The notes below the pieces were generated by a model. The model saw nothing but the letters and a program-made list of their open reading frames with translations, was not told where the DNA came from and did not search any database. Below are positions 1-9,368 of a stretch of DNA of 64,000 nt, piece by piece. Positions within the stretch are counted from its first letter, which is position 1. Each line of letters opens with the position of its first letter. Made by a program: the position numbers and the translations under genes. The DNA comes from Ampelocalamus luodianensis. Lineage: Eukaryota; Streptophyta; Magnoliopsida; Poales; Poaceae. The stretch lies in NCBI GenBank assembly GCA_036346255.1, contig CM070628.1:24195840-24259839 (forward strand), given 5' to 3'.

Positions 1-655
1 GGGACATATCCTATCTAAAGGCGTGTCATTTTGTTGATCCTAGTAAGGTACGAGATGTCCTTGAGTGGAAGCAACCCAAAAGTGTCACCGACATTCGTAG
101 TTTTCTTGGACTTGCGGGGTACTACCGTAGGTTCATCAAGAATTTCTCAAAAATCGCGAAGCCTATGACCCAACTTCTAAAGAAAGAAAAGAAATTTGAG
201 TGGACAGCAGAGTGCGAGCAAAGCTTCCAAACCCTGAAAGAATGCCTGACAGAAGCTCCCGTACTTGTTCTGCCAGACATTCATAAGAGCTTTGATATCT
301 ACTGTGATGCATCTCGCCATGGGCTCGGTTGTGTGCTTATGCAAGACGGCCGAGTGGTGGCCTACGCATCGAGGCAATTGAGGCCCCATGAGGCCAATTA
401 TCCCACACACGACCTAGAGCTCGCGGCTGTAGTTCATGCCTTGAAGATTTGGCGACATTACCTCATCTGCAATCGCTGCAGATCTACACCCACCATAAGA
501 GCCTTAAATATATTTTCACCCAAGCCGACCTGAACTTGAGACAAAGAAGATGGCTTGAGTTGATTAAAGATTACGATATGGGACTCCATTATCATCCAGG
601 AAAGGCTAATGTCGTGGCCGACGCCTTGAGCGAAAATCTCAATGCAACCGCTTGT
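1..655 (+). pseudogene. G1 gypsy pol remnant: end of reverse transcriptase and RNase H
   Basis: The window opens inside the C-terminal part of a Ty3/gypsy reverse transcriptase. The thumb/connection motif FLGLAGYYRRFI is read near 104-140 and runs without a break into an RNase H domain (CDASRHGLGCVL near 303-338, HDLELAAVVHALKIW near 408-452). A frameshift follows at about 465-490. The remaining RNase H then reads in another frame (SLKYIF, VVADAL) up to about 630. At about 488 the motif normally read as TDHKSL is THHKSL, so an acidic residue is lost. The family would copy retrotransposon RNA into DNA in cytoplasmic particles and degrade the RNA strand. This copy cannot encode a working enzyme. 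It is the 5' part of the G1 pol, which continues into integrase. Confidence 0.93.
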
Positions 656-1715
656 CAGAACTCCTTTTCTCGCAGCTTATGTGCCGCATTGCAAGGCCTA
701 CACCTGGAAATAGTTGAAGAAGGTTCGCTTGCAGCCCTTAGTGTGACTTGCACACTTGAGGACCAGATTAGAGAAGCCCAGAAAACTGATGCGGAAGTGG
801 CCCAAATTTTAGAACTAATGAAACAAGGCAAGGCTAAATGTTTTAAACAAGATGCACAAGGTACTCTATGGTTTGGAAACCGTTTGGTGGTACCACTTGA
901 TCGCCACTTGAGAGAATTGATTCTCAAGGAGGCTCATAACTCAAAATTCTCTATCCACCCCGGAGTACGAAATGTATCAAGATTTGAAAAAGAAACCGTG
1001 GTGGAGCCGATGAAGCGCACGTTGCACAAGATGTGGCCGAGTGCGATCTATGTCAAAGAGTTAAGGTCGAGCATTTGAAGCCACTGGTGCTCTAGATCCC
1101 CGCCCATTCCCTGGAAATGGGAAGAAGTTGGCATGGATTTTATCACCGCCTTCCTAGAACTAAAATTGGATTTGATTCTATATGGGTGATTGTGGATCGC
1201 TTAACCAAGGTTGCCCATTTTATTCTGTCAAGACCACTTACACGGGCCAAACTAGCGTAACTTTATATTTCGCATTGTTTGTCTCCATGGTGTACCCAAA
1301 GTGATTGTTTTATAGAGGTCCCCAATTCACCTCTCATTTCGAACCGCTTGCATCAAGCAATGGGAACCAACCTATCCTTTAGCTCGCTTATCACCCGCAA
1401 ACGGATGGACAAACCGAGAGGGTAAACCAAGTTTTGGAAGACCTTCTCCGGCTTGCGTGTTATCCTACAAATGATAGTTGGGAAAATGTTTACCGCTTAT
1501 GAGTTCTCCTACAACAATAGTTTCCAATCAAGCATTCAAATGTCACCCTTCAAGCATTGTATGGGAGAGCTTGTAGAACACCTTTGAACTGGTCCGGCCG
1601 GGAGAGGCCATTCTATGGCCCGACCTTGGTGGAAGATGTCAAGAACAAGTTCGTGTCATTCGTGAACGGCTTAGGACGGCTCAATCACGTCAGAAGTCAT
1701 ATGCCGATTGTCGTC
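656..1715 (+). pseudogene. G1 integrase remnant (HHCC region and catalytic core, frameshifted)
   Basis: The linker after RNase H runs in frame to about 970 and ends with the SIHPG start of the integrase zinc-binding region (about 948-963). Several frames are then needed. MDFIT of the catalytic core is read at about 1132-1146, RGPQFTS at about 1315-1335, the YHPQTDGQTERVNQV block at about 1387-1432 and the LYGRACRTPLNWS block at about 1556-1595. The codon before RGPQF is a stop where the family normally has the second catalytic Asp, so the core is dead as well as frameshifted. Integrases of this family insert the cDNA into chromatin. The order RT, RNase H, integrase defines Ty3/gypsy. The frameshift count is by eye. 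Confidence 0.88.
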
Positions 1716-2153
1716 GTCGCGAGTTGAGTTTCGAAGTGGACGATCATGTTTATCTCAAAGTCTCTCCTATGAAAGGAGTTCGTCGTTTCCAAATCAAAGG
1801 TAAATTAGCGCCGCTATATTGGACCTTCCGTATTCTAGCTAAGTTGGGATCGGTGGCATACCGCTTGGAGTTGCCACCATCACTCTCGACACGCATAACG
1901 CTTTCCATGTCTCCCAACTCAAGAAATGTCTTCGAGTCCCAACGAAGCAACCGAGTTGGATAAACTCGACTTGCAACCCGATCTATCTTATCGAGAGAGC
2001 CCGATTCGTATCCTTGAGGAAACCGAGCGTAAGACTAGGAATCGTAACATCAAGTTCGTCAAGGTTCAATGGAGCAACCACACGGAGAATTAAGCAACTT
2101 GGGAACGTGAAGACCGGATGTGAGCGGCATACCCAGAACTCTTCTCTACATGA
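1716..2153 (+). pseudogene. G1 integrase C-terminus with chromodomain-like tail
   Basis: A readable stretch (1724-1963) carries the integrase C-terminal block (VDDHVYLKVSPMKGVRRF, then KGKLAPLYW). After one frameshift near 1880-1960 the tail reads PDLSYRESPIRILEETE, then KTRNRNIKFVKVQWSNH, then TWERED, which matches the chromodomain-like end of plant chromoviruses (Tekay/Del type). Two stops interrupt the tail before the terminal TGA at 2151-2153. In the family this domain steers integration to particular chromatin; here it is broken. The same tail is better preserved in G3 at 63209-63832 on the minus strand, so the two elements belong to related lineages. Confidence 0.88.
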
Positions 2154-2286
2154 AGTGCCTTCGTATCAAGAAAGGAAAGGTAAAACATATTGATGTAAAT
2201 TATAACCTGTCAACACTATCTTTGAAGGAAATCAAGACAACATAAATTATAACTTCTAATGAAAACTTTCTAATTCTTCTCCACCC

Positions 2287-2305
2287 AGATCTCGGGTCGA
2301 GATCT
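2287..2305 (+). other. Perfect hairpin just upstream of the G1 polypurine tract
   Basis: AGATCTCG (2287-2294) pairs perfectly with CGAGATCT (2298-2305) around a GGT loop. Five bases later the polypurine tract starts. G3 (63186-63206) and N2 (31931-31950) have a hairpin at the same place with different but still self-complementary stems. A role in plus-strand priming or RNA packaging is inference. Confidence 0.85.
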
Positions 2306-2310
2306 TTTGT

Positions 2311-2324
2311 AAGGGGGGGGGAGG
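2311..2324 (+). promoter_or_regulatory. G1 polypurine tract
   Basis: A run of A and G with nine consecutive G lies directly before the LTR start TGTCACAG at 2327. This is the usual position and composition of the plus-strand primer that survives RNase H in LTR retrotransposons. It fixes the following LTR as a 3' LTR on the plus strand. Confidence 0.92.
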
Positions 2325-2819
2325 TTTGTCACAGCCCCAACTAATTAAATTGGATTAATATGTATTTCACTAACATGCATTATCAAATTCAAATCATTTC
2401 ATAATATATTGTACTTGGAAAATCTAATTTGAGGTGAACATACACATCAAAATTCAGATTTCACTTCAAATCAGTAATAAAGATTTGTGATCATCATCTG
2501 AAATCAATTTATTTAAATACTACATTAATTATCAGGAATTAATATAATTTTTCCCAAATTTTTGGGACTAGTTTTAACCTCATTAAAATTCAAACAACAT
2601 TTATAGACATACAAAATGTTTGAATTTAAAAATCACAAACTATATTATGAACAGTAGGGTTTTATAATTTTTATGGGAACTATATCATCCCAGGAACCCC
2701 CACAAATTATTCCATAATTTTTGGAAATTTATTTCTATTTCTAAGCCTCGGTCAAAGTAGAGAGAAATAAATTAAATTGCAGTCAAACCCTAGCCCAAAC
2801 CCTAGACACTGTTCATTGG

Positions 2820-3970
2820 ACTCGAGCTCGACTCGCGATCGACTCAACCCAACCCCTAAATGCACCGAGTCATGCAACCCTTGGATCGGAAATCGCGCCA
2901 GATCTCATCACCCGGCCGACTGTCCGAACCCCTTTAATCTTAGCCGTCCGCTTTAATCAAACGGCCGAGCCACACCGCATCTCTTCTCTCTTGTGCCGCC
3001 GATGCACCGGCCCGCACGCCGTGGCCATCTTTCTTCGCCGACGCAGCAGCGTTGAGCGCCATGCGCGCCGTCGATGTCGTCCGCTCCGCCACGCCGTGAG
3101 CCACCGCACCTCCCAACCTATCCCTAAGCGCCTCCTTCTCACGCCGTTGCTTGTCCGACCGCTGCCGCCTTTAACTCGCCTCTCCTCTCTCGGTTCCTCA
3201 CTTTCCTCTCGGTGGCCGAGGAAAGGAGGCGAGCTCTTCACCTCCTCTCGAGTAAGCTCGGCCGTGAAGTCCCCAGCCTTCTCCTTGCATACCTTCTCCA
3301 TTTTTACTCATCCGACTCTTGCATTTGCTTGTAGTTGCGGCCACCTCGCCGCTCTCGCCAGCCTCCAGAGCGCACCGAGGCCTCCTCCGTGCGATTATTG
3401 TTCCCGTGAGCCCCTACCTTTCTTTGTGCGTCATTTCTTGTTCTAAACCTTGAGGAGTAAAACCCTCACTTTAATTGTCGGATTGTTCCTCAGAGTTCGA
3501 GACCTCTGAGTTGTTCCTTTCGCCGCCAAAGACTATTTTCGTCAAATTGTCGCTTTGGTGAGCCATTTCGATTCATGCCTTTGTTAGCATCTTATGTGCC
3601 TAAGTAACCTATTCCACCACCCACCGTTGGCTTCTTTGCTAAGGTTGTCGTGTCACCGTGGGTCTCTCCTTGCCGCTGATCGCACGCCGCGCGAGTTCCA
3701 AAGGCCTCTCCGTCCTCTTGTCAACGCAGTAGTTTCCTCTGCCCCTAGGAGCTTAAACATGCGCCGCTTGTCCAAGCATTTTCAAACCTGTAGTCGCTTT
3801 TCCCAGATAGCTCACCGCCGCTCCACTCCGCCAGCCGGCGGTCCAGGTCACTCACGCCGAGAACACTTCCGTTAGGTGCGCAGCTTAATGTGATCACATC
3901 GTGTTCTTGGCTTGAGCCGCCCGGACGGATCGCCGGCGAGGCTCTCGCCGCGCCGCCTCGTTGTCGGACG
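2820..3970 (+). other. GC-rich block inside the G1 LTR
   Basis: Base composition changes sharply from AT-rich to GC-rich and back. The block has CT-rich stretches and open frames rich in Arg, Pro, Ser and Leu (for example 2991-3446 on plus, 2957-3301 on minus). Equivalent blocks lie in G4 (about 18400-19900), G2 (about 49170-49900) and G3 (about 61440-62660). The open frames overlap on both strands and match no family I know, so I read them as by-products of GC content. The position suggests promoter and leader sequence of the element transcript; that is inference. Confidence 0.6.
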
Positions 3971-4309
3971 CCATGTACCGTAAGACGGTGATTTTGTCGG
4001 ATTATTTAACGCTAATGATTGTGGTTAGATGGTTATGAGTCTATGGCTTGTGGGCCTAAGGGTTGTTAAGTGGATGCGTAAATTATAGAGTACGTTGTTA
4101 AATAGAAAACGATCCCTAGTATGCTTAGAATGGTTTTACGCTTAGGGTTTTGAAGAGACGATTCGAGGAATACGCCTTCGTTATGGTCGGACCGAGTCAA
4201 TGCCGATCGTGTCAAAACCTTGACCTCGGTCCCACTCGTCATTCTTCATGTTAGGCTAGCGCCCGTAAGAAAAGTAGTAAATACTTTATGAAATTCGAAA
4301 TGAGTTAAT

Positions 4310-5010
4310 TGCACACTAAAAAATATGTATAACTTTGAAAATACATAACTAATTCATTTTAACTCTAAAATGAGTGAAACCACTTCTGATAATTCTCATA
4401 TTTAATGAACTTTATATTAAAATTGATTCCAACTCTGTCCCTATAACAGAGAGCTTTATTTTGGAAAATGAGCCATTAATCCTCTTATTTGAACAATAGA
4501 AAAGGGTTGATAACTTCAAGAATGTACAAGTAATTATTGAAGCTCCAAAACAGTGAGACCACTTTTGATAATTTTCATTTTCAGTGAACTTAATTCTAAA
4601 AATGGTTCCCATGTTACCTCTGTCACAGAAACTATTTTGGGAGAATATACTCCTTAACTCCATTATTTTTATACTATAAAAGGCTGATAACTTTGAAAAT
4701 CAATAACTAAATCATAAGAACTCCAAATGGGACAAACTCAACTATTCTGAACTTGTATTAATATTACCTATTTACCTATGTAATCCTTTACCCCACCACT
4801 GTTCTACAAATTTTGGCCAAATAATTAAATTACATGATTTAAGGTTTAATGAGACCTGAAATTCAAAATAGCATAACTTCCCATTCATAACTCCAAATGA
4901 AATAATTCTTTCACCAAAAATCATTTAAAATCATGACCTAACTACTGTAGAAAAATCATGCATTTTTGAGCATTTTGGCTTTTGAGTTGTTTTCTCAGTA
5001 TTTATTTGAT
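4310..5010 (+). repeat. Degenerate ~180-bp tandem modules in the G1 LTR (4 units)
   Basis: The motif ATAACTT recurs at 4329, 4510, 4687 and 4873, giving spacings of 181, 177 and 186. Around it the units share a layout: ATAACTT, a second 'ataact/aagtaat' element, 'ctccaaaatgag', 'accacttttgataatttt', a TTTAATGAACTT-like element and 'ggttcc'. Units are clearly diverged. The G4 LTR shows the same four-unit array at 17761-18300 on the other strand. No coding frame runs through it. Confidence 0.8.
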
Positions 5011-5963
5011 GTTATAATTATATAGATTCCGAGCATATTGATATCGACACTTACGCTACCGAGAGTGAGCAGCTACTGTACCAGCAAGGCAAGCATCATT
5101 TGAACTTTCTTTTGCATCATATTTGATCCCAGTTTTGGTTAAGATAGTGCAATGATAATTGCTTGCATGCTATTTTGATTATGTCAATATTTTTGTGATG
5201 TGTAGTTTAGTTATGTCATATGCTTGAGGTTAATCTTGAATTATGCCAACTCCTATATGCTTAACATAGGATGTGTGAATTTTGGGTTATAGAATTGCTT
5301 AGCCATGCAAGTCTAGATACGGTAGTTCGATCGTCGGGAATAACCAGGCGGTTTTGGGATACACACAACTCTTACTTTATGTTTTTACTTCAGGTCTTTG
5401 TAGCTGTTTTATGAGTTAAACTTTGTCATTTTTAAATGAGATTTGGTCCGGACAAGTGTTGGTTAGTGATGGTGCTTTGTGCACGAGCATTGGGTAAGTG
5501 GAAGGACTTGTCTCGACAATTGAGGACCGAACTTTGGTAACGTCGTTAATTCAAGTACACTCGTGCTGCCACACGCGGGTTGGGAGCTGTATGGTTAAGT
5601 AGGGGGAGGGTTTTATTGTGTTAAGTCCTTGGTGGTGTAAGGGGCATAGCGACCGTGAAATCCTATGTTCTTTGAGGAGCCGATGTAATCCTTTATAGTG
5701 TGCAAGGGAGCACCAATTCTTTTGGTTTTGATTGCATCAGATTTCCAATATAACTTGTGAGCCCCTAGCAAGTGCTATCGACGCTTGTACTAGGCAAGGA
5801 ACCATCTCACAAGGGGACTTAGCCCAATAGTGCTTTCTTGCTGAAAATGATCAGATCTTGATTTACCCGCCGCATACCATAGGAAGTGTGCTATTTCGCA
5901 GGCCTCGGAGGTTACGGGCTAATCAAGTCGTGTGGGTAAAGTAGTACACCCGCAGGTATAAAT

Positions 5964-5975
5964 CTATTCGAATAG
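5964..5975. promoter_or_regulatory. Conserved LTR palindrome CTATTCGAATAG (G1)
   Basis: A perfect 12-bp palindrome, followed by a second inverted repeat (TGTCCA at about 5980 and TGGACA at about 5992). The same pair occurs in the LTRs of G5 (21434), G2 (27510) and G3 (53683), where most surrounding sequence has diverged. It could be a dimeric protein-binding site; this is inference. Confidence 0.7.
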
Positions 5976-7061
5976 CCGTGTCCACTGTTATGGACAACCG
6001 CTTGAGTTCGGAGTTACTATTGTTAGACTTTTAATTAAAATTGTGGTTAAACTTGGTATTCGTCATGAACGGGTTGTTCATGTATTTAGTACATCAAAGT
6101 GGGCTGCCACTTTGGTCTTGGTATGATTCAATTGTTTATCACTGAAATGCTTTACTACATGTTTACTTCTACTTCAAATCTGATTTTTAAATGGGCACAT
6201 GAAAAACTAGTATGTGTAGGATGTTAATTGTTGCGTCTCTTTCGCAAAACTAAACCAATATGAGCCATCCTTTGAATGACCCTTATGCATAACTATTTTT
6301 ATTTGTGTAAGACTTGCGAGTACACTTGTGCTCAGCCAGATGTTTGCTGGCCTTTTCAGGTGAGGAAGGTTATGATTATGACGATCTCGCTAGTGTTGAC
6401 TTGGGTGACACTAATGAGTAGTGTGCTGCCATTTAACCCCCAGTCGGTTGCCGATGGGTGATGGGCATACCACTGCTGGTCTTTTACTTTATCTATTTAA
6501 TTCACTGCTACTTGATTCTCTACTTTAAATTTGGCCATCGGCCGCTTGTAATAAGCTGTAGACCTTAACTATTATGCAGTATGTCTTTTTATCTCTTATT
6601 GTATGCGTTGTATGGATGTAATCAACGTTGGATGAGGGTATGAGTATATTGGTCGCTGATCTTGGGAGCCAATATATATCATACTCGTTGTTGATGAATT
6701 CCCATTTAACTCACCAAGGGTAGTGCTTCGAATCGAGGGAGAATCGACAATCATGTAGCGCTCGCAAGGGAGCAGCGCGCATGATCGTTGAGGCTCCGAT
6801 TCGCCAAGCCTCTCACTGGGATATAGTTAAATTGGAATTCATTTACCGGAGACCCGTAATTATGTCCCTAAGACCTTGTCTAATCTCGGTCTTATGGAGA
6901 TAATTACCGGGGTCCCCACACCGCCCTTGAGTATTGTCTCCAAAGGTGATGAGGACATCACCTATCGACCGCGTGAAGGAGGTGAACCATTTTGAGTCTC
7001 CGGTCATGTGGCGTGAACCACGTGTCCTTCCTTCCGCGGCGATCCTGAAAATCAAGGCACA

Positions 7062-9316
7062 GAAGAACGAAGTGTCTCAATACTGGGGTTAGTTAAACAT
7101 GACTTGGGAACCCAGTACTGAGACACACGTCTGCGAGTAGTATGCAAAGCAGAAGTGCTATCCTTGATTCTATTTGAAATTCTGTTGTGAGCAATGGTTA
7201 CTCTTACATGAGAGTTATCCTGTCTAGGAGCATGAGCATGATTAGCATGTGAAATAAATCCTAGACCAGGTTTTTTCCTTTCTAAATTACCATGTCTCAC
7301 AAAAGCTCTAGGTTGATTAGATGACATTCTATTTCTTAGCATTTTTCAACCTACGCCAACAGAACTCAACCAAATGCCCATCCTTCTTGCAATAGGTGCA
7401 ATGGTACTTGGTACCACTGGGAGAAGCACCTTTTGACTGAACAGATGGTTGGGCAAAACCTGCAGATTTGAAAGTGATCTTTGCAGGTTGGGTATCAAAT
7501 TCAACTAAGGCATTTCTCAAAATTTGAATGTCATTAGATTTATCCCGGCAAAGTTGTATCCTAACCCTTGCGTCTTATAGGGAGTTTTTGACTTGTCAAG
7601 AATCATGTTTAACTGTTTCTTACCTTTAGAAAATCTTTCTAATGTGTCATTAAGGTAAGCAATTTCTTTTCTAAGGTTAACACATGAATCACAAGTTTTT
7701 GCATTAAACCTCTTCTTATAAGGAGCAACTTCAAGCTTAAGAACTTCACATGAAGCACAAGTAGCAGAATTAATACTGTCCTTAAGCTTGGCATATTTAG
7801 CTCTAGTCGCTTCTACAACATCATGTAATTCACGCTCACGTTCTAAGGCATGAGCAAGAGCTAGATTCAACCACATCAGAAGCAACCAACTTGCTAGACT
7901 CTAAACATTTTTTGCAAGGAGCAGATTTAACTTCAATTAGCTCAGTTCTAGCATTTTCAAGTTGTTGCAAAGCAATATCATGAGCATATTGCGCTTTAGC
8001 AAATTCGTAATGTAAAGCATAGCAGATGAACATTCATCAGATTCAAGACTCTTAGCATTCACAAGTTCTAATGTGAGTTTCTTTACTTGTGACTCTAACT
8101 CCTCATTCTTAGTCATGATGAACTTTAAAGGTTTATCCTGACCTAGCATTTGCTCATAGACAGTTTCACATCTAGCAAAGAGAACATCATAAGAAGGAGA
8201 TACCTCATTGTTGTCATTGATGTCATCTGAGTCACCATGAAGCACATGCCGTGAAGTCCTTGGCCTTCCCTTCTTGTCTTGAGGAGCTCCTCCTCCTGTC
8301 CTCCTCGCTCCCGAGTCCACCTCACTCAAGGATCGATCTCCAAGAGCGGCAAGAACCCGGTGAGCAGCCTTCCCGAGCTTGGCATCATCAAACTCGGACT
8401 TGCGCCTTGAGGCTTCTTCCAAGTCGGCTTTTCATCCTTGTGGTTGCTCTTACCTTTCAGCTTGGGGCAATTTGCCGGATGTGATTAAGCTCTCCACACT
8501 CATAACATGTCACAGGCCGCTTCTTTTTGTTTCTCATATTGTTGTAGGCCCGTGTGAACTTCTTAATCAAAAGCGCTATCTCAGCTCAGAATACTCTCAA
8601 GATCCTCGCCTTGAATTGCGATAAAGAAGCAAGTGAAAACCGTAAGAGGACTCAAACGACCCATCAGAGGCTCTCTTGAGCGGGTCTGCTACCAAAGCCA
8701 TGTTACCCTTCTTAGAATGGTCAGCTTTCTGGATCTCATGAGTCTTGAGCTTGCTATAGAGCAGCTCCAAAGTCAGATCAGAGAAGTTGACATTTTCCTG
8801 AATAGCGGTAGCCTTTATCTCCCACTCCCTGGTGTTGATTGCAGCCAGGAGATGGATGGCATTTTCAGACTGTGTAAATTCAATACCAACAGACTTCATC
8901 TGATTTATCACTGTGTTGAAGCGACTGAAAATGTCATCGATGCTCTCACCAGGACGCATCTCGAATTTGTTATATTCTCTTTTATAGACCTGCTGACGCA
9001 CTTGTTTGATTTGGGAAGAACCCTCATGATAGGTTTCGAGGGTCTTCCAAATCTCATGTGCAGTCTCGAGATTGCAAATCCTATCATATTCCTATCTACC
9101 AAGCCCACCATACAGAAAATTCTTTGCCTTACGGTCATTTGCCAAAAGGGCTTCAGAAGCCGGCGTAGCAACCTCAGGCAAGATAAGTGGACCTCGAACA
9201 GCCTCCCAAATACCTCGTGGTTCGCTCTCAAGAAAGACACGCATGCGGTTCTTCCAAAAGGCATAGTCGTGCCCATCGAAGATATGCGGTTTGGAAGAGT
9301 ATTTATCCATCGCCAA
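7062..9316 (-). pseudogene. S1 copia/Sirevirus-type gag remnant
   Basis: On the minus strand the frame starts at 9316 (MAMDKYSSKPHIFDGHDYAF), the usual start of copia gag proteins, and stays in one frame to 8597 apart from a TAG at 9092-9094. It includes the gag core (GESIDDIFSRFNTVINQMKS at about 8890-8950). After a frameshift a degenerate zinc knuckle is read at about 8480-8515 (CYECGELNHIRQIAP, last Cys missing). A coiled-coil-like, Lys/Glu-rich part follows (about 7540-8420, more frameshifts), then a good CCHC knuckle at 7359-7400 (CTYCKKDGHLVEFC) and the WVPKS gag end at about 7105. Gag would form the particle and bind RNA. Truncated by G1 at about 7062, and non-functional. Confidence 0.88.
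7072..7126. repeat. Short foldback at the G1/S1 junction
   Basis: GTGTCTCAATACTGGG (7072-7087) is the reverse complement, with one mismatch, of 7111-7126. The arms are 16 bp and the loop is 23 bp. The right arm belongs to the S1 gag (SQYWVP codons); the left arm is an inverted copy of it beside the G1 LTR end. Confidence 0.75.
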
Positions 9317-9354
9317 GTTCAGTGACCGGTTAAGATCAAGATTGAACTAACCGG

Positions 9355-9367
9355 GCTCTGATACCAC
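9355..9367 (-). promoter_or_regulatory. S1 primer binding site (initiator Met tRNA type)
   Basis: On the minus strand the sequence reads TGGTATCAGAGC one base after the LTR end at 9369. This is complementary to the 3' end of plant initiator Met tRNA, the usual minus-strand primer for copia and many gypsy elements. It fixes 9369-11275 as a 5' LTR on the minus strand. Confidence 0.9.
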
Positions 9368-9368
9368 T

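Larger units (their letters stand above)
2327..7061 (+). mobile_element. G1 3' LTR, about 4.7 kb, chromovirus-type
   Basis: The LTR starts at TGTCACAGCC right after the polypurine tract. G4 (16797-20380, minus strand) aligns with it from that start to about 5890, including the AT-rich start, the GC-rich middle, the periodic AT-rich part and the block around CATACCATAGGAAG. The right end is placed at about 7061 (ending CACA), where S1 gag sequence begins; that end is approximate. Contents in order: AT-rich U3 (2327-2810), GC-rich block (2820-3970), ~180-bp modules (4329 to about 5010), a region shared with other gypsy LTRs including a palindrome at 5964, and a tail with no recognisable feature (6470-7061). 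Small ORFs inside are not genes. Confidence 0.85.

Noticed and set aside
2991..3446. 151-codon plus-strand frame with an overlapping 114-codon minus frame
   Set aside because: It lies in the GC-rich block of the G1 LTR, reads Arg/Ser/Leu/Pro-rich in both directions, has no recognisable domain and is not preserved in the G4 copy.
8633..9325. 230-codon plus-strand frame
   Set aside because: Antisense of the S1 gag, which is clearly the coding strand by its gag motifs and primer site orientation.
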